A stretch of DNA of 64,000 nucleotides from Phascolomyces articulosus (GCA_025677815.1 JAIXMP010000010.1:992001-1056000); one strand, 5' to 3'; shown: positions 46,601 through 59,713, counted from the stretch's first letter. Notes: generated from the sequence alone by a model not told the origin. Translations and numbers: made by a program.

Positions 46601-48804
46601 AAAAGTGAGGAGTCTATAGGGTAATTATGATTTACCTAAAAAATGAGCACAGACGGAATTGAGGGTATATGAACGTAATTTATAATCACGTTGAATTGCT
46701 TGCAACAAATCCAATTGAAGACGTCCTTCCAAATTGATCGTTTTGTTTTCGCGGGTTCCAAAAGCTTTTGATGAAAACTTGGTATCTCGTGCCTCAGTTT
46801 TGATGCCTGTGCAATTATATATTTATAGAATAAGTAATCTCTTTTTGGCAAAATATAGCTTGATTTATATATAAATATATTTACGCTTTACCTTTGATTC
46901 TACCAAGGTAAGGAAACTTGGTGACGCCAAGATGTTTGGCTCGATCAAGTAAGTATGGAAAATCGAAATTGGAAGTATTATATCCAATGACTACATCTGG
47001 ATCGACCTATCAAATCATTTTTTCCATTAAGCCCTTTTATTTTCCGTCTCTTGCCATTTCTTTATAATATATTTAATTTGGTAATATAAATAAATACCTC
47101 GATAACAAACTCTTTCCATTTTTCTAAAAGATCCGCCTCGTTAAAGAAAACGCGTACATCTGTACCAACAATGGGTGCACATTCATTCAATGTAAAGACT
47201 GTTCGAACAAAGGGTGTACTTTCACCTGCAATAAAATAAAGTGCTTGATGGATCAGTCTCTTGTTTCTATCCATTTATCAGATGTGGATTATTATTCTTT
47301 TTTTTTTTTGGCTGTTGTTGTTACCTTGAACCTTGACGACGGAAGCAATTTGAATCACTGGATCCTTATCGGGTTCAGGGAAAACACCTTTTCTGCCAGC
47401 ACATTCAATATCGAAACTCAGGATACGAAGAGGTGCCAAGTCAGACCATTCTCCTTCGGGTTGATAACTTATAAACTTGTCATATCTAATAGTAATATTA
47501 GCCTTTTTTTAAAAAAATAAAATAAATAATAAAGCAAGTCCAATATTCTGATAGTAAAGTGTATCTAGACGTACTGTGTTTTGACTTCGATTTGTGCATC
47601 TGAAATAGGAGAATCTAAAAATGAATAGCTACCAGCTGGAAGTTCAATCCAATTAGAGCCAGTAACCTAGATGAGAATAAAAATCAAAACTCTATAAGTA
47701 CGTGTTTTCTCTTTCTCCTATTTGTTTTATCTGACACGAACAAGTATATTTACCTTTCTGTCAATCATAAATCGTAACAAGAAAGCCAAGTTACTTTCAT
47801 AAGTTGTCTCAGCGCGACAGATGTTATCCAAACCAGGGATAGAAAATCCAGTTTCTACTTTGTTTCTTGCCTTTGGAACATCTTTAGGATCACTCAATGT
47901 AACCTTGACAAAAGGTGATTTTTTATCACCTCGGTAACCATAGAGACTTTGTTTCATAGCAATATCTACTTGTTGGACCATGAATGTGTTGCCAAGTGCG
48001 GACTATCGTATATATTTTTTCGATATTTTCCATGATTAATCAAATAAATCCTCTATTCTTTTTTATCCAGTCTAACAATGCCACTCTCAATATTTACCGA
48101 GAGCGAAGCCTGAAGATCAGGTAAATGCTTCTTTTGTAATCCAACAGGTGCTGGGAAATAAAAGTAAGGCAAGAAACCATGGACATGGCATAAAACACTA
48201 TTTCCGGCCTATAATGATATTTCAAGTATTCCTTTTAATAATTGATGATCATGATCTTTGAAAAAAAAAAAATAGGGACAAATTATAATAACATACGGCT
48301 GTAACACCATAAAATCGAACAACGGGTTTTCTTTCATTATAATCCATGTATTCATCTGCTTCAATTTGTTGAAATACTAATTATAAATATATCAAAAGAA
48401 ATAAGAACCATTGTTAGTAGGTTGATTGTTACTATATATATAAAGTAAATAAAACAAACTGCTTCTTTCATATAGTTCGTACCTATTTTATCTTTTGCAG
48501 GATCAATGGTTGGAGGTGGTGCACGACCAATCATCGTCTTTGAATGTTCTCCTATAAAATAGTTTCGTTGTTCACATGATCTTTTAATGTTAAAAAAATA
48601 CGATTCAATATATATATCAGAATGAGCGATCTATATAACAATATATTTACCGTCCACCACCATTTCATTGAGTTCCTGTTCAAAAGTAGAAGAAGCTTGC
48701 TTCTCAAGCTGAGGATTGTGTCTAATTTTGCGTCTCTTAATAGCGACGTCTTGAGATGGACTGACATCAAGCATTTCGATATCTTGTGTTTCGTCGTTGG
48801 CCAT
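43622..48804 (-). CDS. POL3: DNA polymerase delta catalytic subunit
   Basis: Replicative B-family polymerase with 3'-5' exonuclease. About 22 short exons on the minus strand from [11 protein letters not shown] (48804) to [10 protein letters not shown] (43622). Motifs in order: N-terminal basic segment ([11 protein letters not shown]), Exo [16 protein letters not shown], Exo [20 protein letters not shown], Exo [19 protein letters not shown], polymerase motif [18 protein letters not shown], motif [20 protein letters not shown], motif [11 protein letters not shown], and KKRYAGLYW. At the C-terminus CysA (CLGCKSPL ... VCKNCKP) and CysB (CQRCQESL ... ICSNKDC) are complete; CysB holds a 4Fe-4S cluster in this family. 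The dense intron pattern is conspicuous against the other genes. Individual splice sites were checked by reading, not all computed. Confidence 0.95.
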
Positions 48805-49701
48805 TATGAAAGGTTGAAAAAAAAAGGTTAAAATTGGTGCACCACTGCGCGTTTTAATTTTTAATTTTTTATTTTTTTGCTGAATTTCGTGTTCGCGAAT
48901 TTACGCACAACCCAAAACGCGTTAAATAGGCTTCAGGCTATTTTTATCATTGTACGAAGTAACTATGCACTTCTTCACTGTTTCCATGTCAGTACTATTG
49001 ATCACAATAAAAAAATAACTAAGGATATAAGTAAATCTTTATAGAACAGAAAATGATATATGAGCTTGCTTTATCGAAAGCTTTCTCGTGTATATTTCTT
49101 ATCATTCATCGCTTTTTATATACCAATTAATCTATTTCATCACAAAAATTGTTATACTTGAGACATTTTTCTTCCGGCAGCCTTTCCCAAGTAAAGGATA
49201 ATTATATTGGGATGATATCAAAAAAAAAAAATTAGTACAAATTACTATTTTAATTATTCAATTCTCTTGATCATCATTGGATATTCTAGTACCTATGTCT
49301 TTCTGACTATTAAGGCCCTTGCCTTTATTTTTCCATCCCAAATGCCTGCATGACGCCGTTGTTTACAGTTTTATATATGTTTTTTAAGTGGAATCCATAC
49401 CAGAGAAAATCTATCGGTTGAAAATGGAATGATGGACTCAATAAAGATCATTTTTCTATACGATGACATGAGGTAATGTATAGATGATGTATGATAGTAT
49501 TACTTACTACGATGGTTGAGATGACTATTATACCAAGAAAAAATGACTCACTATGGTAAGACAAGAAAAAAAATTTATGGTGGGAGGGATATAAATTGAA
49601 TCAAGATGCCCGATCAAATTCCTCCCCCACTTGATTTTTTTGTCCATTTCTTTTTTGTTAAAAAAAGCAAATAAACAACAACAAAAAAAGACATATTCAA
49701 A
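48805..49701. promoter_or_regulatory. divergent upstream region POL3/ARG7
   Basis: 897 bp between head-to-head genes. Just upstream of POL3 lies ACGCGTTAAATAG-like and GCGCGTTTTAA sequence (48844-48925); ACGCGT is the core of the MBF/MCB cell-cycle element that drives DNA-replication genes in yeasts. Only AACGCGTT at 48918-48925 matches it fully. A regulatory role is inferred. Confidence 0.4.
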
Positions 49702-51156
49702 ATGTTGTCCATGTTCCGAACCGGTATGAATAGTGCTTATAACCAAACACGACGACGATTATATTCTACCAGCTATTCTCATTTGACAGCTTCCAAACAA
49801 GCTCTCATTCCTACCAAGGGTGTCTATCCTGCAGGATTCCGCGCTGGTGGTGTTCATTGTGGTGTCAAAAAGAATGGAAACAAGGACGTTGCTCTTATCA
49901 TTTCAGATCGTCCATGTTCAGGTGCTGCCGTTTTTACTACCAATGCATTCAAGGCAGCTCCCGTACTTGTGAGCCAGGCTACCCTTGCAGAAAACAGCAA
50001 CGCGTTATTTGGTGTTGTTACCAACTCAGGCTGTGCTAATGCCGTCACAGGTCAACAAGGTCTCGAAAATGCCAAACGGATGCGTAACACGGTCGATGAA
50101 TTGGTGAATCATAAGCGCGCAACGTTAGTCATGTCGACAGGTGTGATTGGTCAGCAACTCCCTATTGAAAAAATTGAAGCTGGTATTCGTGACGCTTATA
50201 CAAAACTTTCGGATCAACATAACGACGGATGGATGAAATGTGCCGAAGCTTTCATGACAACCGATACATTCCCCAAGTTGCGTTCAGGTCAATTTGAATT
50301 GGATGGCAAGACTGTTACTATGGCAGGTGTTTCCAAGGGTGCTGGTATGATTCATCCTAATATGGCCACCCTTCTTGGTTTTATGGTTACAGATGCCTAT
50401 GTCGAACCCTCCTTGTTGAAAAAGGCACTCAAGTATGCTACCGATCGAAGCTTTAACTCTATCAGTATTGATGGTGATATGAGTACCAATGATACCATTG
50501 CTTGTTTGGCCAATGGTGCCAGTGGTGCCAAGATTGATTCTGAAGGTCCAGCCTATGAAAAATTCCGCGATCAACTTACCGCATTTGCCATCGATCTCGC
50601 ACAACTTGTTGTTCGTGATGGCGAAGGTGCTACTAAATTTGTGACTATTCATGTCAAGGTAAAGAGATTATAAAGAGGAAATAAATAATGGGATGGATTT
50701 ATGGATTGAAAAGTGTGTGGGTTTATAGTGATATTATTTTTAGTTCCAAGGCTATATACTAAGTTTCAAATTAAATTATGAATTTAGGGTGCTAAATCAT
50801 TCGAGGATGCAAAACAAGCAGCATCGCATATTTCTACTTCTATGCTTACTAAGACTGCACTGTATGGTCAAGATGCAAACTGGGGCCGTATTTGTGCCAG
50901 CTTGGGTCATAGCGGTGTTCCTGTGGATGCTGGCAAAGTGAGTGTGAACTTTGTTCCAGTGGATGGTTCTGAACCTCTCAAGCTTATGATTACTGGTGAA
51001 CCTGAAGTTGTGGATGAAGCTCGTGCTTCCGAAATTCTCAAGGCTGAAGATCTCATTATTGAAGTGGATTTGAACCTTGGTCAAAGTGAAACTAAGTTCT
51101 GGACTTGTGATCTTAGCCATGAATATGTTACCATCAATGGTGATTACCGTTCATAG
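49702..51156 (+). CDS. ARG7: mitochondrial ornithine acetyltransferase/acetylglutamate synthase (ArgJ family)
   Basis: Bifunctional arginine-biosynthesis enzyme that moves the acetyl group from N-acetylornithine to glutamate. Two exons (49702-50658, 50788-51156) give 441 aa. The N-terminus ([20 protein letters not shown]) is basic, without acids and Ser-rich, a mitochondrial targeting sequence. Landmarks: [56 protein letters not shown] with the autocatalytic Ala-Thr cleavage site (N-M-A-T), [34 protein letters not shown] and the C-terminal [11 protein letters not shown]. All key residues are present. The intron is late in the gene, just after the [16 protein letters not shown] strand. Confidence 0.95.
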
Positions 51157-52555
51157 ATTGTTTATCGTTCTTAGCTTCTGTTTTTTTTTCAAGATAAATG
51201 TAAATACAATATAATATATATTTTTGGGTTCATGTTTCATATGGATAAAAAGCGTTTCCTTGAATCTCCAATCAGACCTAAAACAAAGAGCTATTTAATT
51301 CAATTATCATACTGGACTGTTTGCTTATTTATTTTTCATGTTTATATAATGCTCATTTTTCATACGAATTATACTTGATATTGAAATCTCTGCTTAACTG
51401 TCGAATGGGGCCTTCGAATTTGACCAACTTGCCTTTAAGCCGAATTTACTTTGGATTCCCGATTTTCTTTGTATAATCCTGGTGGAGAATATGACAACAA
51501 GGCAAGATTTTTCTTTGGGTGATTGTTTATATGTAACTACGAATGACATATTTGGTCATAAGCTACTTCCTTTTTGGATAGCTTTGATATTTTATATGAA
51601 TGAATTTCCGAATTCTGTATTTGGTATCAAGTGTCAAATTCAGATTCCGGTTTCAATCATAAAATAAGCTTTCTTGAAAAAATACATAAATGTATGACAG
51701 CTTTGCCCCTTTCATTTCCGTATATTTTTTCTACATACTGTGACACTGTATTTCAGCAACTAGCCTATAATGTTTAGATGCACTTTCAGAATCTCGTTTT
51801 AATAAAACAAGATCTGGCTACCAGACAGAGAAAAGCTGAAAAATACATCCGCAGGTCACCAAATATAGCCAAAGGTTCCCTCAAACTTGCCAATATTCAT
51901 ACTGAACAAATTAACCCTCGAGTATATAGTAATAGAAATCTATGGTGGTGGAATAAATTCCATAACATCATTACTTTATTATACCAATCGTTCAAGTAAC
52001 AGAAGCAATACACATACCACGACCTAGACAAGAACCAACACAGGCACCAGAAGAATAATAATAACGGTGTAGCACAGCAACAAAAGAAAAATACATTGCC
52101 ACAGTAACGGAAATTACGGAGTAACAAGAAAAGGAAGATGATAATAAACATGATGATTAATTGTGTCTGAAAAAAGGAGAGACACACCATCTTGGCCATA
52201 CTAGTGAAACATTATCAGTAATTCCATCTCTCTCTTTTTTTTCACTTTTAAAAGCCTTTTTATAAAATATAATATAAATTTGTATAGAGATACATATATA
52301 TTCATTTATGCAATTTCTATAAAAAAAAACAACACTAAATGAGCAAACTTTATAATTCACCCTACCATGATGAGGTAGATAATACAGTTTACAATCCAGC
52401 ATTCTTGAATTCGCCAAGTATATAACATTTAAGTTCTTTCCATTATACACCACTTCTTTATTTTCCGACCAATTTATCTATCTTCACCTCTGCTTCAGAT
52501 AACATTTCAATACCTTTTACACAGTCTCTTCCTTTACAACAATAACAACAAGCAA
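51157..52555. other. gene-poor region
   Basis: ARG7 3' flank and spacer. A minus-strand stretch 51353-51445 reads KLVKFEGPIRQLSRDFNIKY before a stop and may be a gene fragment. No other coding signal. Confidence 0.35.
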
Positions 52556-53400
52556 AACCTTGATAGAATTACTTGGACGATGATAACCCAATCCACTCCC
52601 TCGTAATGTATACATCAAACCCTTTTGAGGATAGTTATTTTGATACCGAAGAGCTGGAAGAAATTTGGATGTTCCATGCACCCAAGGTAACCCTTTTGCC
52701 TCCAGAATTGGTGATTTTATAAACAAGTGCTCAGGAGTTGTAAGCAAAAACACCACATTTTGAATATTACAAAACTTATTTTCTATAAATGGATAGCATG
52801 CAATCAAACTATTTTTTGTGCATAATAGACGGATCTTGAATAACTTCATGAGTTGGCCTTCCATTCATTGTGAGATGCTGGTCTCCATTGGATCCACCAA
52901 TCTGTGATGCGAGCATTAGATCTCTATTCATATGATTGCCTTAAAAGCAAACGTTCAGAAACTGGCTTGTTCGAGCGATTGTGGACTTTTATGGATACGT
53001 ATTTTGATCCTATCAAGATCGCTGATACTAGGTTAACTTAAAAAAAGTAAATATATTATGAATTGAGATATAAATACTAATTAATGTTCAGTGGAGTAAT
53101 GGCAAGTAAAGTCACCTTAGAATCATTAAATAATGATCGTACAGATACATCTCCCTGAAAAAAAAAAAAAAAAACTGGATCAACGATAGATCTTCATTTT
53201 AATACTCTTTTGTTTAACTTGGTGCAATAGATGCCCGTCAAGAAAGCGAACGGTCCAACAGCAAAACGGTCTTAGGATTGCGTTAAAGTGTCCTAAAACT
53301 TTGAAATATATGATGTTAGAATTGGAACGTATTGCACCAAACTCTATTCGTAGCATAAAATCATGCGGTTTTGCTATTACCGGTTAGTAGCTAAAAGCAA
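52556..53400 (+). pseudogene. dispersed hypothetical gene family, copy C (heavily decayed)
   Basis: Plus-strand blocks that follow the same order as copies A and B: SNPFEDSYFDTEELEEIWMF (like DPAWDAYFTDQERDEI), then MRALDLYSYDCLKSKRSETG with LFERLWTFMDTYFDP, an intron-like break, SGVMASKVTLESLNNDRTD, ARQESERSNSKTVLGLR, and LKCPKTLKYMMLELERIAPN followed by SIKSCGFAITG (like NVPKTMKDMFLRLIKLSPDD...GLNISG). Several stops and frame changes separate the blocks. It is much more diverged from A and B than they are from each other, so it is an older member. Confidence 0.5.
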
Positions 53401-54057
53401 TATTAAAATAGAAGTCGAAAGTAATATTATGGTCAGGTATAATCGTACATCTATTGATATTAATATAACATTTAGGTCTTTATCTTCAAAGTATCATTAT
53501 GGACTGCCCTGCTGGGTATGTAGTGAAAAAGATGAAAAAAAAATTACAGACAACTGGAATTGAGTGAGGCTTCAGTGATCCTAAAAAAATATCAAAAGTA
53601 TTAAAAAGAGTTGTACATATACATGGTAAATTTATTAAGCATCTGATGATGCATATTTTAAATAAATCTTGAAATACAGTACGTGCGTTTTCTTACATTA
53701 TTATTGTCATCCAATTTTTGCGTTACTGACAGTTGAAAATTATATATAGAATAGTAAACTAACTGGAATAGAGAAAGCGAATTTGATACGTATGCGTCAT
53801 AAAGAAATTTCTTATTAAATACCTTTGAAATGTAAATGAATAATTAACTAGGTAAGAGGAAAAGGGGGGACACCAATGAAAAGTACAAAGAAAAATGAGA
53901 AATGGTAGGAAGAATATGAAAGGAGTAATAAGATTAGAAAAATAAGTACTAGTAATAATAATTTATAGTAGAAATAGAGTAGAATGTATGTCAACTGTGT
54001 GTAGCGTGGTGATATATACAAAAAGAACAAAAATAAAAATAAAAACATAAGAATGAT
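53401..54057. other. intergenic region
   Basis: Spacer 3' of the MFS gene; no gene recognised. Confidence 0.5.
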
Positions 54058-55812
54058 TTAAAATTTTTCAAATTTTTGTTCTTCTGCAGCTTCTTTAGCT
54101 GCTGTTCGAGCACGAATGCTTGGTCCCCATTTGTGAAAAGCAAAAGGAATCGGAAGAATGACAAGACTGATGAACGCCAAAACAGTACTAATACAATTGC
54201 AATAACAAAAAAGATACATATTTGAATCAATAAATAATGAAGGGCATATCCTCATCATATAATCATGGTTTCTTATTTTTACCTTGCCCATTGAGTACCT
54301 AGATTAGAATACATAGGTCCAATAAATAATGGAAAAGCAGCACCACCGCCACTACGCACCACTGTTTTGGCAGCCAATGCAGATGCAGCATATGTAGTAG
54401 AACAATCAATAATATAATTATTAGCGGCATAATAGACCATCACCATACCAAGGCCAAATGGAATACCAGCAATAGCAGGTCCGACCCAATGTGCGTGTGA
54501 TGTCCAACCAAAGATAAACAGGGAAATGGGAATAAGTGGTGCACAGAACATCATGGCTGGTAATCTTTCTTCTGGTGTTTGCTGACTATTTTTATAACGT
54601 TTTTCCCAATAGGGTGCCAATAACAAAGCAAAGATGACACCAATAATAACACCAATGAACATCTATTGTAGCAATTGCTATTGTGCGTTAGAAATAAAAT
54701 AAAAATAAATATTATCATTAGACCAGAAATAATGAGCAATGACTTACCAAGCCAACAAAGCCACTGTTCATACCAAAAATATCTCCAAATATAATGGGAT
54801 AGGAGCCAAAAAAGCCATACAGTAATGCATAAATAATAGAAACGTATAATGACATTAACAAAAGTGCTGGTTCTGTGATAAGCAATTTGAAAGGTCGAAT
54901 CAAAATCATTTGGATATCAAAATTTTTCTTCAAGTTTTCGATCAGTGAATCATTTCCTTGGCGACGTTGTAATAAGACGGGAGAATAAGTTTCAGGAAGG
55001 AAGCAAATTACGACCCACATAACAAAAGCAAAAATCATATTAACCTAGCAGCACATGCAAGAAAGATAAACGATCATTAGTTTTGGAAGCTATTATTAGC
55101 TTCTAATTACCCATATCCTGGTATTTTTCACTTAATTGTATATACATACCCAGTAAATCCATCTCCAAGAATGTGTTCCAACAGATACCCATCCACCTAC
55201 GATAGGACCGATGACGGGTCCGGAATAAGGGGCAGCAGCAAAGTAGGCAATTGCAGCACCGCGTTCATGTGTTGGAAACAAATCACTGATGGTTCCTCCG
55301 GCCAATGTAAGAGAAACTGATGCAAAGAACCCAGCAAGAAAACGACAAACAAGGAGCGTACCAATATTTTTTGCCAATGCACAAGGGATGTTAAAAATAA
55401 TATAAATACCAAGAGCAAAAATATATACTGGCTTACGACCAACCGTTTCACTCAAGGGACTCCATAGAATAGGACCGACACCAAATCCACATACCATCAA
55501 GGATACTTGTAAAGCAGAGACAGTAGAAGAGACGTGAAATTCATTCATGACACCTGTTCGATCACCTGATACTATAGAAGATCCAAAAGCAGATGAAATA
55601 ACCAAAGAGGAGACGACCAATGTAAAAAGCCAACGATACTTTTTGGACCAATTGTGTGGATTTTCAGGATCATCTTGTTTCCAACTTAATTCTTGGTTAA
55701 CGACGCCTGAATCAGATAGGATTGTGGGTGATGTTGACGTTGTCGTGTCATAATCAGGTAACTGTTTTTCAAGATCCTCGTTGTTATTATGGTTCATCGT
55801 TACTTCTGTCAT
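54058..55812 (-). CDS. MFS drug/polyamine:H+ antiporter (DHA1 family)
   Basis: Plasma-membrane exporter of the DHA1 branch that includes yeast Tpo1-4 and Flr1. Four exons (55150-55812, 54748-55044, 54283-54662, 54058-54187) give 489 aa. A hydrophilic N-terminus of about 60 aa ends in the subfamily signature DDPENPHNWSKKYRW. Twelve membrane spans are readable. The loop 2-3 motif is SPLSETVGRKP, motif C is SGPVIGPIVGGWVSV, and ISDLFPTHERGAAIA precedes it. The central loop (LLQRRQGNDSLIENLKKNFD) separates the two halves. The last spans show YAANNYIIDCSTTYAASALA. The C-terminus (KEAAEEQKFEKF) is charged. Substrate is not predictable beyond the family range. Confidence 0.9.
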
Positions 55813-56253
55813 ATTTGATTTTTTTAAAATAATAAATAGATAAAAAAAAAGCCTTTTATGCTTGGTTTAATTTATACGTTTAACAAAGTAACCGTAAAAA
55901 GGGGACCCCTATTTATATTTATAGTGATATATAGGAATAACCATACTCCATACGATAGGATCGTGATCTATGCACATGGTAATGCAAAGGAATAACCATA
56001 TTCCTTAAAGCAGGGTAGAAAGCTAGGTACAAAGACAATTTCTCGGATCGGATTAGAGTTCGGCAAAACCCAAGATTTTAATTTTTTTTGTTCCTGGTAA
56101 ATGGAATGGATCGGAGTGTACGCGTGTGAGAGAGGTGTTGACAGGCTTATTATCTCTTTATTATAGTTATTTATATGATAACATTTTATTATTATATGGA
56201 TGGGTTAGGATAATGATAATAATTGATTTATATGGAATGATCGCCGGTTTATT
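55813..56253. other. intergenic region
   Basis: MFS upstream region and GPI14 3' flank. Two near-copies of an AATAACCATA-(C/T)TCC motif lie at 55935-55950 and 55991-56006; role unknown. No gene. Confidence 0.45.
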
Positions 56254-58115
56254 TTAATATATCCGTACATTTCCACTTCTATTTGCTATATCTGATTTAA
56301 CAAACCCAGGTTCACCCATGCCGAATACCCAACGAATTCGACCTGTGTTACCATAAACATATTCAAATCGATGGTTCAATATTAATTCTACTGCGATCCA
56401 ACAATTGATAATAAAAAAGACAATGCTTGCAATCCAGATGGAGAAAAACGTGTTTTCACCCAAAAATTCTAAATGATATGCATAATTAAGCCATATTCCC
56501 TAGAAACAAATGAAAGGTTTGGTATAAATAAGAAACACACAATTATTTCAAATTGATTGTGGAAAATAATTGAAATATATTATATGATGTATTTTTTTTT
56601 TGTTGTTTTTGTATTCTTACTTGTCCTGCAGCCCAAGCAGCAATGAGTGTTAAGCCTTTCCAACGAAAGCGGATCGTGGTCGAAGGTAAAATGAGCGGAA
56701 GTAGACAAATATACCACATAAAATACTAAAATGTATTGAAGAATTAGATTATCATTCTTTTTCAAGATATGCATATGAAAACACCACCATAACCCAATTA
56801 TTATTATTATTATTATTATTATTAATTTAAAAAAACAAGATATCATTTTTTTACCTGGGAAGTACAGACTTTGTTAAACGTTACAAATAAAAATGTTTGA
56901 ATAAAACAGGCAAAGAATATATCCTTTGCGAATACAATACCAGTTGCTGCCACCAAAGCCAGTTGGGGCACGAATGCTAAGAGACCCATCAACTTGCCAG
57001 CCACAGGAGCATCAAATGCTAAATACATTTGATAGAACCATACAGAGAAATTGTGTCGATGATCTTTACGTGTGACATGATACAAATACGTATGCTGTAA
57101 AAATTCGTCACCATAACTTTATTATAATTATGATAGGTTAAACATGAGTACATTTCAAAGTTTCTTATTAAGCAAACCGGTTCATCCTAAAACTTTGTCT
57201 CTTTCCCCCACTCTTCCATATAATTTTTTCCCACAAAAAAAAAACTTACATTTGATACATAAACCACGTTAATGCAAAAAATACACCAGCACTGACAGCA
57301 CCAAAAAGGATTCGGGAAGGTGTAAAAAACAACATACATTCTCGTAAAATACCGCGGATTTGATTGACAGCACGATCACGTAAAGGTGTATATTCCTCGT
57401 CTGAAGAAGAAGGCGAAGAAGGAGAAGAGGATGTAGGTGGTTCATTAATTTCAAACCTAGCACCTCCACCATCTGAAAGGTAACGCTGCAAAACATATAA
57501 TCGCGTCTGCTGATACGACCACATCATGCGAGGGAAATCGACAGGATCACCATACCGTTTGTCGAGCAAGAAGAGCAATGGAACAGCATAGATGACGGGG
57601 TATATCTTGAAATGAACTGCTAATCCAAATAATGCACAGGCAGGATAAAATCGACGAATAAGAATCAAATAAAGTGTACCCAAGACCATGGCTGCAAGTA
57701 ATGATTCTGCGTTGCCACGCGTGGATATATTGGCAACCATGGGATTAAGCAACCATAAAGAATCGAGCCATAACGCTTTTTCCGAGGGCATGCCACGAAG
57801 GACAAGGATCTGGTGAATGATATAACCAACGATAATGTCAGTCATTGCAAAGATGCATTTACCAAACGAAAAGAACCAGTGAATATTGGGAGTGAGGAGG
57901 ATCGCTAAAAGTGGTGTATATCGATAGGTGGCTCTTTCGTAAGGTGATTCACCTCGAGTGACATGGCGTGCAGCATCGGTGAACACCATATAATCAATAT
58001 CGGTGTATTTTACTGTAAGATTCGCGTCTTGCCATTCTCCATAGAGTAATAGTATAATTCGTAATAAAGTTGCTGCAATACAAAGATTGGTAAATGTTGC
58101 CCAGGTTTTACTCAT
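56254..58115 (-). CDS. GPI14: GPI mannosyltransferase I (PIG-M/Gpi14)
   Basis: ER enzyme adding the first alpha-1,4-mannose to GlcN-PI in GPI-anchor synthesis. Four exons (57250-58115, 56855-57116, 56621-56725, 56254-56499) give 492 aa. Multi-span membrane protein; the lumenal DxD-type motif follows the first span (YTDIDYMVFTDAARHV). Then ESPYERATYRYTPLLA, LLNPMVANISTRGNAESLL and VHFKIYPVIYAVPLLF. Exon 2 begins YGDEFLQHTYLYHVTRKDHR with HNFSVWFYQMYL, the most conserved PIG-M block; its acceptor at 57117-57118 is the only one that keeps phase. A Ser-rich acidic insert (SSSPSSPSSSDEE) precedes it in a cytosolic loop. Length slightly exceeds the human enzyme because of that insert. Confidence 0.92.
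56798..56824. repeat. (TTA)n microsatellite in GPI14 intron
   Basis: About nine TTA units inside the second intron of the GPI14 gene. Confidence 0.9.
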
Positions 58116-59713
58116 AATGTCGTATTATTATTATTGTATTGTGCCTGCCCAAGTTGCATCGCTTAGGCTAGTATTTATTATTTATTGTTATTATTAGGAA
58201 CAGTCTTGTTAAATCATTTAAAAATGGGATGCATCTTGTATATAATAAGAAAAAAAAGAGAAGCTTATTTGTTTTTTTGGTTTTCTTTTTTTACCTAAAA
58301 GTCAAATATTATTATACAAGCAAAATAAAAATAATTTTCTTTGTGGTTTTTGCTGGTATTGTATGGAACCAGAGCGCTAATGAAGATCAATTCATACCCC
58401 AAACCTAAACATGTCCCCACGTGTTTGCTCCATTTTTTTTTTTTTTTGTTTCCTCTTCTTTATAATTCTATCTACCAAATTGACAGTTTCTTACATTTTT
58501 TTCTTAATATAATGATAATATCGATAGGATGTTAATATGTTTATTTGTAGTAATAAATAGTTTAGCCTTTTTACGGTAATTTAACTCCTTTATTTTATCT
58601 GCATATATAAATAGCTAAAGGTGGTAATAATTGACACTTTATGAAAGGATATACGTTTGACCGATGGTACTTTCTTTTTTTTTGCAAAATGTCTACTTTT
58701 TTTTTCTAAATATCAAATGAGTTATATAGATATATGTCAATAGTTCATGGAATTATTTTAACCATCGTTTGAAAAATATCAAGTAGAAGAGTGAATGAGT
58801 TGACTGTCATGGTAAAAGATTAAAAAGCTGGATAAAAACCAAAATTCGATAGTGTCTCCAACATAGCGTCGATCGGGTGACTGGAAAAAAACGGGTCAAA
58901 CCAGGTTTACGTATGACGCAATTGTAACCCATTTATTTATTCTATTATATACATTTTCATGATAATAACCATAAAGAAAACAGGGATCGTACATATTTAT
59001 AACTACGCGTTGTTCTTTACTATTTATTACATAACTGAACTTTATTTCTGTTATGTAAGTGAAACGGTTGCTCTAGAAACAAATAAAATCATTCCACTCT
59101 ATTTTTTTTAAATCCAGGCATGTCTTATAGGCCTTTTTTTATTCAAACGGGATTTCCATTACCCGCCTATTATAGATGCCAGTGGTGTACATACTTTTCA
59201 GACTTAATACAATGTATCCCTTGACAACAATAAATATAGTGAGTTGCCATGCAGCAAACTATCATTTTATAACATTTTAAACAGCTTCATTATATATTTA
59301 TACATATGAATTATTAATATTAGTATTCATATGACATATTGTTACGATACTAAATAGTACTACTAGTATAGTAGCGTAGAACAACAACAAAGACAGTGTT
59401 ATTTCCCAGCATTAACTAAAACAGAGATAATGTGTAATATACCCATCCTTTTATTTTATACTCACACCATCATGTTATTCATATATAAAACTTTTTCTTT
59501 ATGTGGATTGAATAAAAGCGGGGTGGTTACAAAAAAGAAAGGCACCCTATCCGAACTTCGATTACGTAAATGGACCCGTGAGAAAAGCGGAGTGTGTTGC
59601 AAGAAAAGAAAACCCTGATTATAAACTTTTCAGACTGGTCCCTTGAGATCCCTTTTTTTCTTCTTTTTTTTTTTTTTTTTTACATATCTACCATCTACCC
59701 CACACGCAAAACA
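58116..59713. other. divergent intergenic region GPI14/PhyH gene
   Basis: 1.6 kb between head-to-head genes. T/A homopolymers and one short plus ORF (59430-59618) of doubtful composition. The 18-bp T run at 59664-59681 sits just upstream of the PhyH-gene start. No other gene recognised. Confidence 0.5.

Noticed and set aside
50284..50652. 122-codon minus ORF opposite ARG7
   Set aside because: Shadow of a well-supported coding exon; no independent domain.
52517..52864. 115-codon minus ORF
   Set aside because: The plus strand carries family blocks (copy C); the minus frame has no family resemblance.
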